From contig CAZIFW010000009.1 in assembly GCA_964538275.1 (NCBI GenBank), forward strand, positions 5,849-69,848: a stretch of 64,000 nt of DNA, in the 5' to 3' direction. Positions within the stretch are counted from its first letter, which is position 1; every line of letters begins with the position of its first letter. The notes below the pieces were generated by a model. The model had not been told where the DNA came from. It did not search any database and was given only the letters and a program-made list of their open reading frames with translations. The position numbers were made by a program, and so were the translations under genes. Of this stretch, positions 26,962 through 35,899 are shown one piece after another. The stretch is from CANIGN01 sp964538275. GTDB taxonomy: Bacteria > Bdellovibrionota > UBA2428.

Positions 26962-28029
26962 GTGTTTTTAAATAACAAAACGATATTGGTTACAGGCGGC
27001 ACAGGATCTATGGGTAAAACTTTTGTACGCCGAGTGCTCACAGGCGAAATGGGTACCCCTAAAAAAATTATTGTACTCTCTCGAGACGAAGGCAAACAAC
27101 ACAACATGCGCTTGAGTTACCTTCACAAAAAAAACTCGACCGACGAAGTTGTTTATAACAACTTTAAAAACTTACTTGAGTTTCAAATCGGCGACGTTCG
27201 TAGCTTTCCAGATGTCTTGAATGCCATAAAAAATGCTGACATTGTGATCAACGCTGCTGCCCTAAAACAAGTACCCACTTGCGAATACTTCCCCGTACAA
27301 GCTATCGAAACTAATTGCATGGGTGCCTTTAACATCACTCGGGCTATTCGAGAACACAATCTCCCTGTTCATACAGTTGTAGGTATCTCTACGGACAAAG
27401 CGTGCAAACCCATCAATGCCATGGGAATGACTAAAGCTCTTCAAGAACGTGTTTTTATATCTGCAAATATTTCAGCCCCTAAAACTCGCTTTCTTTGTGT
27501 GAGATACGGAAACGTTTTGGCTTCTCGTGGATCTGTGATTCCACTTTTTCACGACCAGATTAAAAACCAAGGTCCAGTAACCATTACGGATACGCGCATG
27601 ACTCGTTTCTTATTATCCCTCGATCAAGCTGTAGATACCGTGTTCAAAGCTCTTAATGACGGCAATGCAGGAGAAATCATTGTTCCTCGCGCACCTGCAG
27701 CTTTGATGACAGATGTGGCTAAAGTGCTGATTGGTTCTAAAAAAATTGAAACCAAAATTACAGGAATTCGTCCTGGAGAAAAACTTCATGAAATTATGAT
27801 CTCGGACGAAGAAGCGCCCTACGCTGAAAATCGTGGAGAATTTTATGCAATTCGCTCTATGCTTCCCGAACTCAATCCGGAAGGTCAAAACAAAAAATCA
27901 CCACTCAGCAAAGAGTTTTCATCTTCAGATACAGTATTAGATGAAGCAGGTGTTGCGGCTCTTTTGAAAAAACATAAACTCATGATTGAGGACAACACAG
28001 AGTTTAATGACGACGAACTCTTGAGGTAA
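26962..28029 (+). CDS. UDP-GlcNAc 4,6-dehydratase/5-epimerase (FnlA/WbjB/CapE family)
   Basis: A 355-residue extended SDR that converts UDP-D-GlcNAc to a 4-keto-6-deoxy-L-hexose intermediate. It shows TGGTGSMGKTFVRRVL, AALKQVPTCEYFPVQAIETN and VGISTDKACKPINAMG. In the YxxxK position it has Met-x3-Lys (MGMTK), as in WbpM/FlaA1-type dehydratases. The C-terminal KITGIRPGEKLHEIMISDEEA block is family-specific. The start is GTG at 26962, preceded by GAGAGG six bases upstream; no ATG fits the conserved N-terminus. It follows the reductase stop without a gap. Confidence 0.92.
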   Translation: MFLNNKTILVTGGTGSMGKTFVRRVLTGEMGTPKKIIVLSRDEGKQHNMRLSYLHKKNSTDEVVYNNFKNLLEFQIGDVRSFPDVLNAIKNADIVINAAALKQVPTCEYFPVQAIETNCMGAFNITRAIREHNLPVHTVVGISTDKACKPINAMGMTKALQERVFISANISAPKTRFLCVRYGNVLASRGSVIPLFHDQIKNQGPVTITDTRMTRFLLSLDQAVDTVFKALNDGNAGEIIVPRAPAALMTDVAKVLIGSKKIETKITGIRPGEKLHEIMISDEEAPYAENRGEFYAIRSMLPELNPEGQNKKSPLSKEFSSSDTVLDEAGVAALLKKHKLMIEDNTEFNDDELLR

Positions 28030-28034
28030 AAAAT

Positions 28035-29156
28035 ATGAAAAAACTCAAAGTCATGACCGTAGTGGGAACTCGCCCTGAAATTATTAAACTTAGTCGCGTG
28101 ATTTCCAAACTAGACGAACACACTGAACACGTATTAGTGCACACAGGACAAAATTTTGATCACGAATTGAATGAAGTTTTTTTCAATGAACTTGAGATTC
28201 GCAAACCGGATCATTTCTTAGGAGCCGCTGGTAGCAATGCCACAGAAACCATTGCGAAAGTCTTAGTTGAAAGCGACAAGCTTTTTGAATCCGTTAAACC
28301 GGATGCTTTACTTGTATATGGCGACACGAATTCCTGTCTTTGTGTAATTGCAGCTAAAAAGAAAAAGATTCCCATTTTCCACATGGAGGCGGGCAACCGT
28401 TGCTTTGACCAAAGAGTTCCCGAAGAAGTGAATCGCAAAATTGTAGACCACCTCTCAGATATCAACATGGTGTTGTCAGAGCATGCGAGAAACTACCTCA
28501 TTTCTGAGGGGCTTCCTGCGGAGCAAATATTTAAAACAGGCTCTTCCATGCCTGAAGTTTTAAATTATTATTCAAAAAAGATTAACAACTCTAAAGCTCT
28601 TGAAGAACTCAAAGTTAAAGCCAAAGAATATATTCTTGTGAGCTTACACAGAGAAGAAAACGTTGATTACCCAGAAAACTTCAAAAATATTCATGAAGCT
28701 CTCACTCTTTTACAAAAGACTTTTTCTAAAAAGATAATAGTTTCAACTCACCCTCGAACTCGAAAGAAGTTAGAAGAATCTGGCCTCAAAACGAATGATC
28801 AAAATATTCTCTTCTTAAAACCTTTTGGGTTTTGTGATTACATTCAGCTTCAAAAATCTGCATTCTGTGTCGTTTCAGATAGCGGCACAATTACTGAAGA
28901 AGCCTCCCTCTTACAATTTCCTTCAATCAACGTGCGTAATGCACATGAGAGACCTGAGGGAATGGATGTTGGAGCTGTCATTTTAGCGGGCACAAGTCCT
29001 AGCGACATCCTTGGCGCAGTTACGGCAGCAACTTCATTGAGTTTAGGTGCTAAAATTTCTGATTATAGCCCTACAGATGTTTCATCCCATGTCTTAAAAA
29101 TTATCCTCAGTTACACCCATTACGTGAATCGTTTTGTGTGGCGCAAGAGCCTTTAA
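28035..29156 (+). CDS. UDP-N-acetyl-6-deoxy-L-hexosamine 2-epimerase (FnlC/WbjD family)
   Basis: A 373-residue non-hydrolysing epimerase related to WecB. It shows VVGTRPEIIKLSRV, VHTGQNFDHELNEVFF, the VYGDTNSCL and HMEAGNRCFDQRVPEEVNRKIVDH blocks, LVSLHREENVD, and SDSGTITEEASLL. The AGNRCFDQRVPEE form, instead of AGLRT in WecB, is typical of the FnlC/WbjD/CapG subgroup acting on 2-acetamido-2,6-dideoxy-L-talose or its rhamno-isomer. A good Shine-Dalgarno (GAGGT) precedes the ATG. It is the third enzyme of the L-aminosugar module. Confidence 0.9.
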   Translation: MKKLKVMTVVGTRPEIIKLSRVISKLDEHTEHVLVHTGQNFDHELNEVFFNELEIRKPDHFLGAAGSNATETIAKVLVESDKLFESVKPDALLVYGDTNSCLCVIAAKKKKIPIFHMEAGNRCFDQRVPEEVNRKIVDHLSDINMVLSEHARNYLISEGLPAEQIFKTGSSMPEVLNYYSKKINNSKALEELKVKAKEYILVSLHREENVDYPENFKNIHEALTLLQKTFSKKIIVSTHPRTRKKLEESGLKTNDQNILFLKPFGFCDYIQLQKSAFCVVSDSGTITEEASLLQFPSINVRNAHERPEGMDVGAVILAGTSPSDILGAVTAATSLSLGAKISDYSPTDVSSHVLKIILSYTHYVNRFVWRKSL

Positions 29157-30188
29157 ATGACCCTCATTCTCTATGCTCCAAACGTACATATGGGTGGTGG
29201 AGCTGTTTTAGCCCGCGCCCTTTTTAAGGAAATAGAGAAAGAAAAAATTCCCAGCGCTGTTTTTATTGATGATCGATACACAGGTGAAATTCCTTCGCAC
29301 ATGAACGTCATTCGTGTTGCCCCTACATTGAGAAGCCGTCTTTCTGCAGAATATAAATTGAATGAACTTGCACTCGCAGAAGATACTGTCTTTAGCTTTG
29401 GAAATTTACCCCCTCTTCTAAAATTAAAAGCAAAGTCGATTGTTTATTTACACAATCGCAACTTACTCCCTGGCGTAGATATCAGTAACTTTCCATTTAA
29501 AGCTCGTTTAAGACAGTACATTGAACGTCTATGGATTAGAACTCTTGCCTCAAACGCAGATTACTTTGCGGTACAAACTCGAAGTATGAAAAAAGCATTT
29601 GAACAAGTTTCTTCAATTCCATGCCACTTATTACCCTTTGTTCCCAATGAAGTGTTTGACATCCCCAAAAGTACAAGTGCAGCTCAATATGATTTTTTGT
29701 ATGTTGCCTCGAGCGATCCTCACAAAAACCACGAAAAGCTTTTAGAAGCTTGGGAACTTTTAGCTAAAAAAGACCTCTTTCCCTCTTTAGTGTTAACCCT
29801 TCCCAGTAGCGCAACAACACTTCTAAAGAGATTGGAGCAACTTAAAGAAAATCCTAAGATTCAAATCCACAATTTTGCAGATCTCCCCTATGCACAAGTC
29901 GTAGGACTCTACAGTCAATGTAAAGCTTTCATTTTTCCTTCACTTCAGGAATCCTTTGGCATTCCTCTTATAGAGGCAAATCAAGCTGGCCTTCCTATAC
30001 TCGCAAGCAATTTAGACTATGTACACGATATCGTGAAACCTGCGCTGAGCTTTGATCCAAGCTCTTCTTCTTCTATTGCGCTCACTGTTGCAAGCTATCT
30101 AAATGCCAACGGATTAAATCAAGAGAGCGAATTAAAAATTAAAGTTCATACTCCTCGCAGCCTCTTAGAATCTCTTGCCAACTTATAA
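29157..30188 (+). CDS. Glycosyltransferase family 1/4 (GT-B)
   Basis: A 343-residue GT-B glycosyltransferase. The N-terminus LYAPNVHMGGGAVLARAL, with its glycine loop, is the acceptor domain. The donor domain shows FLYVASSDPHKNHEKLLEAWELL, FADLPYAQVVGLYSQCKAFIFPSLQESFG and IPLIEANQAGLPIL, including the EX7E-type Glu residues. It starts directly after the stop of the epimerase gene and is the last gene of the plus-strand run, with the convergent methyltransferase ending 19 bases downstream. The linkage it makes is unknown. Confidence 0.88.
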   Translation: MTLILYAPNVHMGGGAVLARALFKEIEKEKIPSAVFIDDRYTGEIPSHMNVIRVAPTLRSRLSAEYKLNELALAEDTVFSFGNLPPLLKLKAKSIVYLHNRNLLPGVDISNFPFKARLRQYIERLWIRTLASNADYFAVQTRSMKKAFEQVSSIPCHLLPFVPNEVFDIPKSTSAAQYDFLYVASSDPHKNHEKLLEAWELLAKKDLFPSLVLTLPSSATTLLKRLEQLKENPKIQIHNFADLPYAQVVGLYSQCKAFIFPSLQESFGIPLIEANQAGLPILASNLDYVHDIVKPALSFDPSSSSSIALTVASYLNANGLNQESELKIKVHTPRSLLESLANL

Positions 30189-30207
30189 AAATATACGAAG
30201 CTAATCT

Positions 30208-30921
30208 TTATTTTGGTTTAGCAACCAAGATAAGTGTTTCTCCACCCAACAGTTTTGCATTAAGCGTTGGACTCAATAAATAGACGAAACTTCTGATAAC
30301 TTTTCCAATTTTTCCTAAAAGCCTAAGATTGGGAGAATCCTTCCAAGCATTCGAATACTCAGAAGATATAATTTCATAACCCGCCTCGCTCATCATTTTT
30401 TCAGCCGTTGCCTTAGTGAAATAGTGAATATGCCCTATAGAGTCTCTTAAGCTTACGAGTCGCTTATCAAAAAGAACGTTCACTACGTTCATATCCAAAG
30501 GAAGATGAACAACTACATGACTTGCTCTAGGTTTAAGTCTTTCTAAAAAACTTAAAGGATCTGCTACATGCTCTAGAACATCCACAAGAAGGATAACTTC
30601 GCGCTTAAAACCAGTATCACGCTCTAGAATATCACCCACATTAAGCTCTAAGTTTTCTTGTCGATATTCTTCCCAAAAATGCTTTGCATCCGGAGAAATA
30701 TCCCAACCTTGAAAACGATGATTGGGTAACTTTTTAGCTAAGCTTGATAATAATTTCCCACTACCACAACCCACCTCAAGTACACTTTCACCGCCATTTT
30801 CAAGGCAACTTTCAACCTTGTGGTTTAATCTCCCAAACTTCCATTCAGTATCTGCAGTATCCCAAGTTGGATTGTTTTTAAAATATTGCCCCTTAGTGTA
30901 AAAATCTACAATTCGCCCCAT
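30208..30921 (-). CDS. Class I SAM-dependent methyltransferase in the polysaccharide locus
   Basis: A 237-residue methyltransferase with motif I SVLEVGCGSGKLLSSLAKKL, the acidic loop FQGWDISPDA and ILLVDVLEHVADPLSFLERLKP. Length and pattern fit the Methyltransf_23/11 group often seen in O-antigen clusters, where such enzymes cap or O-methylate a sugar. It is the only minus-strand gene between two plus-strand blocks and has its own promoter region of about 120 bases shared with the divergent formyltransferase gene. Confidence 0.85.
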   Translation of the reverse strand: MGRIVDFYTKGQYFKNNPTWDTADTEWKFGRLNHKVESCLENGGESVLEVGCGSGKLLSSLAKKLPNHRFQGWDISPDAKHFWEEYRQENLELNVGDILERDTGFKREVILLVDVLEHVADPLSFLERLKPRASHVVVHLPLDMNVVNVLFDKRLVSLRDSIGHIHYFTKATAEKMMSEAGYEIISSEYSNAWKDSPNLRLLGKIGKVIRSFVYLLSPTLNAKLLGGETLILVAKPK

Positions 30922-31040
30922 GAAACAAAACTATACCAAAAGAGGCACTTTCACACGGTGTCCAAGGTTTAAAATGAGTAACTTGAGAGGGGAATTATCT
31001 TAAACGATCATTAAAGTTGAGGTATGCTATTTTACACTAA

Positions 31041-31676
31041 ATGGCCAAAGCAAAGCTCATAACACTCTGCTCCACCGGCGGCGCCGTAATTATGGAACTC
31101 GTACGAGTGTTTCGTAATGAAATTGACTTCACTCTAGTGACCGACAGAGAATGCGGAGCAGAAATTAAAGCCCAAGAACTAAAAATCCCGGTGCATAGAA
31201 TTACAGAAGCATCAAACTCTGTATTTTCAAGCAGACTCTTAGATTACACCATAAAAAACCAAGGTACTTGTCTTTTGGCCTTTTACTCACGTCTCTTAAC
31301 AGCGCCACTCATAAATAAATTTCCATGTTTTAATGTGCATCCATCAATGCTCCCGAAATATCCGGGAATGGGTGCCGAAAAAAAAGCATACCTGAATCAA
31401 GATTCCGAAGTTGGTGTAACACTACATCAAATTGATGAAGGAATAGATACCGGAAACATCTGTTACCAATATCAACATTCTGTTCTAAAGAAAGACACTC
31501 TTGAAAGTTATAAACGTGCCGCATACATAGCAAAAGTAAAAGTAAGCTATATTTTTTGCGAAGAATTGATTCAAAACGGCCTTGTGGATCTACAATCAGG
31601 AAAAAAACTACCAGCTGCATTTAAGTCATCAAAGACAGAAGCAGCGTTTAAAGATTTTCTAGGATCACTCAAATGA
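31041..31676 (+). CDS. Formyltransferase-family protein, probable sugar N-formyltransferase
   Basis: A 211-residue protein of the formyl_trans_N fold. The catalytic triad of PurN-type enzymes is intact: Asn and His in FNVHPSMLPKYPGMGAEK and Asp in LHQIDEGIDTGNICYQ. It lacks the C-terminal domain of methionyl-tRNA formyltransferase. Located among amino-sugar genes, it most likely uses N10-formyl-tetrahydrofolate to formylate a sugar amine, as WbkC or VioF do; substrate identity is inferred. It overlaps the WbqC-family gene by 4 bases (ATGA), so the two proteins are made together. Confidence 0.82.
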   Translation: MAKAKLITLCSTGGAVIMELVRVFRNEIDFTLVTDRECGAEIKAQELKIPVHRITEASNSVFSSRLLDYTIKNQGTCLLAFYSRLLTAPLINKFPCFNVHPSMLPKYPGMGAEKKAYLNQDSEVGVTLHQIDEGIDTGNICYQYQHSVLKKDTLESYKRAAYIAKVKVSYIFCEELIQNGLVDLQSGKKLPAAFKSSKTEAAFKDFLGSLK

Positions 31677-32380
31677 AAGTCGTGATTTCTCAACCTATGT
31701 ATCTTCCTTGGGCTGGACTTTTTGAACAAGTAAAACTTGCTGACATCTTTGTTCATTATGACGACGCACAACTTCCACAAGGCCGATCTTTTACAACGCG
31801 CGTACAACTCAAAACTCAAAATTCAATAGATTGGCTAACTCAGCCTATAAAAAAAGCCAGCAGAGCTTTGATTTTAGATGCAGAAATTGAAACTCCAGAA
31901 GAGAGCCTTTCACTACATATTAAAAAAATTACCTATGCTCTTTCAAAGGCTCCACATTTCTCTGATGTTGAAAAAATTCTTAATGAATTAAAATTAAAGA
32001 ATTTCACCAAAATATCGGACCTTAATATCTTTTTCTTAGAATATGTCGCAGGATATTTTGAATTTAAAACTCAATTTTACAAATCTTCTCAATACAATTT
32101 GTCCAGTAAATCTACAGAAAAACTGGTAGAGATCTGCAAAATACATAAAGCAACTCATTACATTACCGGCCATGGCGCCAAAAATTACATGGATCATGAA
32201 AAATTTGAAATCGAAAACATTGACGTTGAATACATGAATTACAACATTCTTCCGTATCCACAAGACGGTGAATTTACTCCTTACGTAACAATCTTGGATC
32301 TAATTGCACAAAAAGGAAAAAAAGCACTCGACCATATGCAATCTACAACGACACACTGGAAAGTATTCACTCAAGAATAA
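31673..32380 (+). CDS. WbqC-like family protein
   Basis: A 235-residue member of the WbqC-like family. The diagnostic start VVISQPMYLPWAGLFEQVKLADIF, followed by HYDDAQLPQGRSF and TTRVQLKTQ, and the late THYITGHGAKNYMD segment are clear. WbqC proteins occur in many polysaccharide loci but no reaction is firmly established. Translational coupling to the formyltransferase suggests that the two act on the same amino-sugar intermediate. It ends directly against the stop codon of the convergent glycosyltransferase gene (TAA followed at once by CTA). Confidence 0.85.
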   Translation: MKVVISQPMYLPWAGLFEQVKLADIFVHYDDAQLPQGRSFTTRVQLKTQNSIDWLTQPIKKASRALILDAEIETPEESLSLHIKKITYALSKAPHFSDVEKILNELKLKNFTKISDLNIFFLEYVAGYFEFKTQFYKSSQYNLSSKSTEKLVEICKIHKATHYITGHGAKNYMDHEKFEIENIDVEYMNYNILPYPQDGEFTPYVTILDLIAQKGKKALDHMQSTTTHWKVFTQE

Positions 32381-33556
32381 CTAAAGCTTCTCATGAAAAC
32401 CTGCAGTGGCCATTGCAGTACTTCGACTATTAGGAAAACGCTTGCTCTTAATTCGAATATCTCGAAGCATAGAAAAAAACCATTTTCCTAAAGGTAGCTG
32501 CCTTAAGTAAAACTTTAATTTTTCTCTTACATTTGAAGCAATACCCGCCTTGATTTTATTCTGATCTGCAGAATTGAGTTGGGAGAATACTGTTTTCCAC
32601 TCAGAGAAATAATTTTCAATGTCTGTAGAATCAAAAACGCCTATTCCACGCTTTTCTTGAATTTCATTATATATTCTTAAAAAATACTCTGCTGTATGCA
32701 GATCCACAGATTTTAGTGAACCTCCTAGTTCCTCTCTCGCTTTCAAAAAATCTTCATAGACTACATTTTCCATTAAAGCCGCCTTCAGAGGTGCACGTTT
32801 TACTTTTCCGTTTTCCCCAAGCGCGTAAAGGTAGTCTCGACCATCTTCTTGGTACGCGTTGCCACCATTACTCAAATTAAGACCTCTTGATAAAAACAAA
32901 GTTGCTTGGATAAAAAGTAAATTTTTTGAATGCGCTAAAAGTTGAAAAGCTGAACTAAAATCAGGATTAATAGGCTTAAACAAAGATCCCTGTGTTGATC
33001 GAAGTTCCTCACCATACTCTCTTAAGTAACAACTGTTTAACCCTCTTGGTAATGAATATGGGAATAATTTTATAGATTTTAAATACTCTTCTACAGCTTC
33101 TTCAGAACTATAAAGCCTAAGCGATCCTTCTTTGTAGTCGATTTTTTCACTAATCAGTTGAGATATGCTGTCATCATACAAAGCCCAAGACCAAGAGCAA
33201 ATTTTTAATGGCTCCTCTTTAGAATGCTTAAGTATATTTTCATAAATAATAGTTAGTGCACCTTGAACCAACACGGACCTATCAGCAACAAATAAAACGT
33301 ACTTACCTAATGCATGAGTAGATGCAAAATCCCAATGATCAGGCATTGTCATAGTGGAAGCAGGGCGAACATATTTTATTTTATTCATGTAGCCTGCTTC
33401 AGTCAGTAAACTATAAGCTTCGTGATTACTTGAATTATCTGAAACAATTATCTCATAATTCGTAAAATTCTGTAAAAGTACACTTTGAACAGCTTCGAGA
33501 AGTAGAGGACCCCTATTGCGGGTTGGTATCACAATAGAAAAAAAAGGCGTGCTCAT
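32381..33556 (-). CDS. Glycosyltransferase family 2
   Basis: A 391-residue GT-A glycosyltransferase. The N-terminal FFSIVIPTRNRGPLLLEAVQSVL, EIIVSDNSSN and the metal-site region YVLFVADRSVL (an aspartate where DxD is usual) define the family 2 fold over the first ~120 residues. The remaining ~270 residues are helical and unassigned, longer than the minimal enzyme. It overlaps the flippase gene by 4 bases (ATGA at 33553-33556). Confidence 0.87.
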   Translation of the reverse strand: MSTPFFSIVIPTRNRGPLLLEAVQSVLLQNFTNYEIIVSDNSSNHEAYSLLTEAGYMNKIKYVRPASTMTMPDHWDFASTHALGKYVLFVADRSVLVQGALTIIYENILKHSKEEPLKICSWSWALYDDSISQLISEKIDYKEGSLRLYSSEEAVEEYLKSIKLFPYSLPRGLNSCYLREYGEELRSTQGSLFKPINPDFSSAFQLLAHSKNLLFIQATLFLSRGLNLSNGGNAYQEDGRDYLYALGENGKVKRAPLKAALMENVVYEDFLKAREELGGSLKSVDLHTAEYFLRIYNEIQEKRGIGVFDSTDIENYFSEWKTVFSQLNSADQNKIKAGIASNVREKLKFYLRQLPLGKWFFSMLRDIRIKSKRFPNSRSTAMATAGFHEKL

Positions 33557-35046
33557 CTTCTTAAGCCCTTAAGTATTCCAAAAAACTCTTTCCTTGTATA
33601 AGGCATAAGAAAAACAATAATCACAAAACCCAATGCGAGAAAAGCAGCCATTTGAATGACATTGAGAAAGCTACTTAATTGAACGACATAAATATTTTTT
33701 GTTAAAGAAAATATAATCAAAGATCCAAGTATTGGAACAAGAACCGAATACAAGTACCACTCATATTTTATGTTTTTAAATATTTTTTTATACAGATAAT
33801 TACAAGCAAAGAGCATGCTAACCAGATTCATAACAAACCAAGCTAATGCTGGCATTTCGTAGAAGTGGGTCAGTCCAATGACTAAGGGCACATAAATGAT
33901 AACTGACAAAACCGATGTCATAAGCGCTAACTGTGTCCAACCCATTGCCAGTTGCAAACCATACGGAATTAATGTCAAAGCATTTATCATTATGCCCAAA
34001 CATAAATAACTTGCTGACTTGTATACCTTAGTGGCAGTGAGTTCACTACCGGACCATATTAAAATGAGATCATAGGAATAAATACTTATAAAAACAGTAA
34101 TTGGAACAACAACTAAAGCCATAAGCTGCGTGCTCTTTTGGTAAAAAATTGAAAGTTCTTGCTCAGAAAAACTTTGATACATCTGAGTTAATTTTGGAAA
34201 AACTGCATTGTAGATTGGAAAAGAAAGTTTATAAACTGCTCCTCCAATAGTCCAAGCAACCATATAGTATCCAAAATTTTCTAAACTTAACATTTTGGAC
34301 AAAATAATCTTATCTACTTGTGTAAGTAAAAGCCCTAAAATATTTACACCACTCACACCTATTGCAAATTTTGATATTCGTTTTAGTTCTTGTCGATCAA
34401 ACGACGAAGCTGTTTGATCCGCAGTTTGCTTAGAAAGGTAAAACTTTAAACAAAGAACATTAAATGCAACTACAATCACCTGCCACGCAAAAAAACCTTC
34501 AAGACCTACACCATGATAAGCAACAATATACGCAGCACCACCATATCTTAGTGTTGAAAAAACTATATTAATAATATTCAAGGCCACTTGATGCATAAGT
34601 CCACTTATACAGCCCGAATAAAGCGCGACTGGAAAATTAAAGAATAAAGATAAAGCAATAAGTTGAAGGGATAGAATTTGAACTCCTCGATCAAGCTCCT
34701 GAGAATTCACCCATTTATCAACAATAATGGGGGCTAAAAAATAAAGAAAAATAGAAATTACAAAAGAAGCTGCCCAAAAAAGAACTTCCAATGAAAAAAT
34801 TAGATTGCGTGCTTTGGCTAAACTAAGTCCATTTCCCAATCTAGCCATTTCCCTAGAAGCGGCAGATCCAAATCCTAAGTCCAAAATTGCAATTGAGGCT
34901 ATAAGAGTCGTTTGTAAGCCTATAAGGCCATATCCAGCAGCACCTAAATGTTTAAGATAAATAGGAATAAATAAAAAGCCAATTAAAGCCACCCAAATAC
35001 TTCCAGCAAAATTTGAAAGAACGTTTTTTTTGGTTAAGTTCAGCAA
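33553..35046 (-). CDS. wzx: Wzx-type oligosaccharide flippase
   Basis: A 497-residue polytopic protein of the MOP superfamily with about 13-14 membrane helices. The N-terminal KNVLSNFAGSIWVALIGFLFIPIYLKHLG-type region (quoted in part: LIGFLFIPIYLKHLGAAGYG) and DLGFGSAASREMARL are typical of Wzx/RfbX flippases, which move lipid-linked repeat units across the inner membrane. It is coupled to the GT2 gene and divergent from the acyltransferase gene. Together with the Wzy_C protein and the initiating transferase it indicates a Wzx/Wzy-dependent pathway. Confidence 0.9.
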   Translation of the reverse strand: MLNLTKKNVLSNFAGSIWVALIGFLFIPIYLKHLGAAGYGLIGLQTTLIASIAILDLGFGSAASREMARLGNGLSLAKARNLIFSLEVLFWAASFVISIFLYFLAPIIVDKWVNSQELDRGVQILSLQLIALSLFFNFPVALYSGCISGLMHQVALNIINIVFSTLRYGGAAYIVAYHGVGLEGFFAWQVIVVAFNVLCLKFYLSKQTADQTASSFDRQELKRISKFAIGVSGVNILGLLLTQVDKIILSKMLSLENFGYYMVAWTIGGAVYKLSFPIYNAVFPKLTQMYQSFSEQELSIFYQKSTQLMALVVVPITVFISIYSYDLILIWSGSELTATKVYKSASYLCLGIMINALTLIPYGLQLAMGWTQLALMTSVLSVIIYVPLVIGLTHFYEMPALAWFVMNLVSMLFACNYLYKKIFKNIKYEWYLYSVLVPILGSLIIFSLTKNIYVVQLSSFLNVIQMAAFLALGFVIIVFLMPYTRKEFFGILKGLRR

Positions 35047-35174
35047 GCTTTTTCTCGACCTTGATTTTGAGAGTAACCGAACAGAAGGCGTGAGTATAGT
35101 TATTTGAAGCTAACAATGGTCGCCATAAAAATTCAGGCTAGTGATATATCATAGCTTTTAGCATTCCAAAGCCA

Positions 35175-35180
35175 TATAAT
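35175..35180 (+). promoter_or_regulatory. Perfect -10 box upstream of the acetyltransferase gene
   Basis: TATAAT stands at 35175-35180 in the 166-base divergent region between wzx and the acyltransferase. No convincing -35 box is seen at 16-18 bases upstream. A transcript would have a leader of about 25 bases. Low-confidence call by eye. Confidence 0.3.
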
Positions 35181-35212
35181 GGTGCCAAGAAAGCTCTATA
35201 GAAATTACAAAA

Positions 35213-35890
35213 ATGCTATCTTACTTGGAAAAAATTATACACAGGTTAGCCCTATATGCTTTACGTGGTCCAAACCTCAACAAACACAAACGGGCCTTTA
35301 AACAAAAATTTCCATTCTCAAGAATGAGCCCTACCAATATTTTTCCTCTCGAGAAAATATCTGTAGGCCACTACACCTATGGTGAACTTACTGTTCACAT
35401 GTGGTTAAACCCAAAACAGTTTCTTTCGATTGGTAACTGTGTCTCAATTGCACCGAATGTGCTTTTTATTGCGGGTGGTAACCACCGCTATAATACAATT
35501 TCTACCTATCCTTTTGCTGTTGAAGCAAATAACTGGATTCTTGACCCCAAGAACTCCTATCACATTGAAGAAACTCGTGGACCCATCACCGTAAAAGATG
35601 ATGTCTGGATAGGATCTAATTCCATTATTCTTTCCGGCGTAACCATAGGCCAAGGAGCTATAATAGCTGCTGGCTCGGTCATTACTAAAGATGTGGCTCC
35701 CTATTCGATAGTGGGAGGAAATCCTGCTCGGGAAATTAAAAAACGCTTTGATACAAACACAATCGAGCTACTCTTAAAAAAGGCTGATTATTCCAAAATT
35801 AATGATGAAAAAATAAAACTCAATCAAAAACTTCTAAATGCCCCCATAGAAAACAATAATATTGACGAAATATTGAGTATTTTTAGATAG
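35213..35890 (+). CDS. Left-handed beta-helix O-acetyltransferase (CatB-related)
   Basis: A 225-residue hexapeptide-repeat acetyltransferase. Repeats are visible from about residue 70 (FLSIGNCVSIAPNVLFIAGG), with the catalytic His in GGNHRYNTISTYPF. The tail has the signature ITVKDDVWIGSNSIILSGVTIGQGAIIAAGSVIT and VGGNPAREIKKRF (each quoted in part). The ordering fits the CatB/xenobiotic acetyltransferase branch, used in polysaccharide loci for O-acetylation of sugars. It is 9 bases upstream of the DegT aminotransferase on the same strand, so the pair may modify one amino sugar. Confidence 0.88.
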   Translation: MLSYLEKIIHRLALYALRGPNLNKHKRAFKQKFPFSRMSPTNIFPLEKISVGHYTYGELTVHMWLNPKQFLSIGNCVSIAPNVLFIAGGNHRYNTISTYPFAVEANNWILDPKNSYHIEETRGPITVKDDVWIGSNSIILSGVTIGQGAIIAAGSVITKDVAPYSIVGGNPAREIKKRFDTNTIELLLKKADYSKINDEKIKLNQKLLNAPIENNNIDEILSIFR

Positions 35891-35899
35891 GACTTAGAT

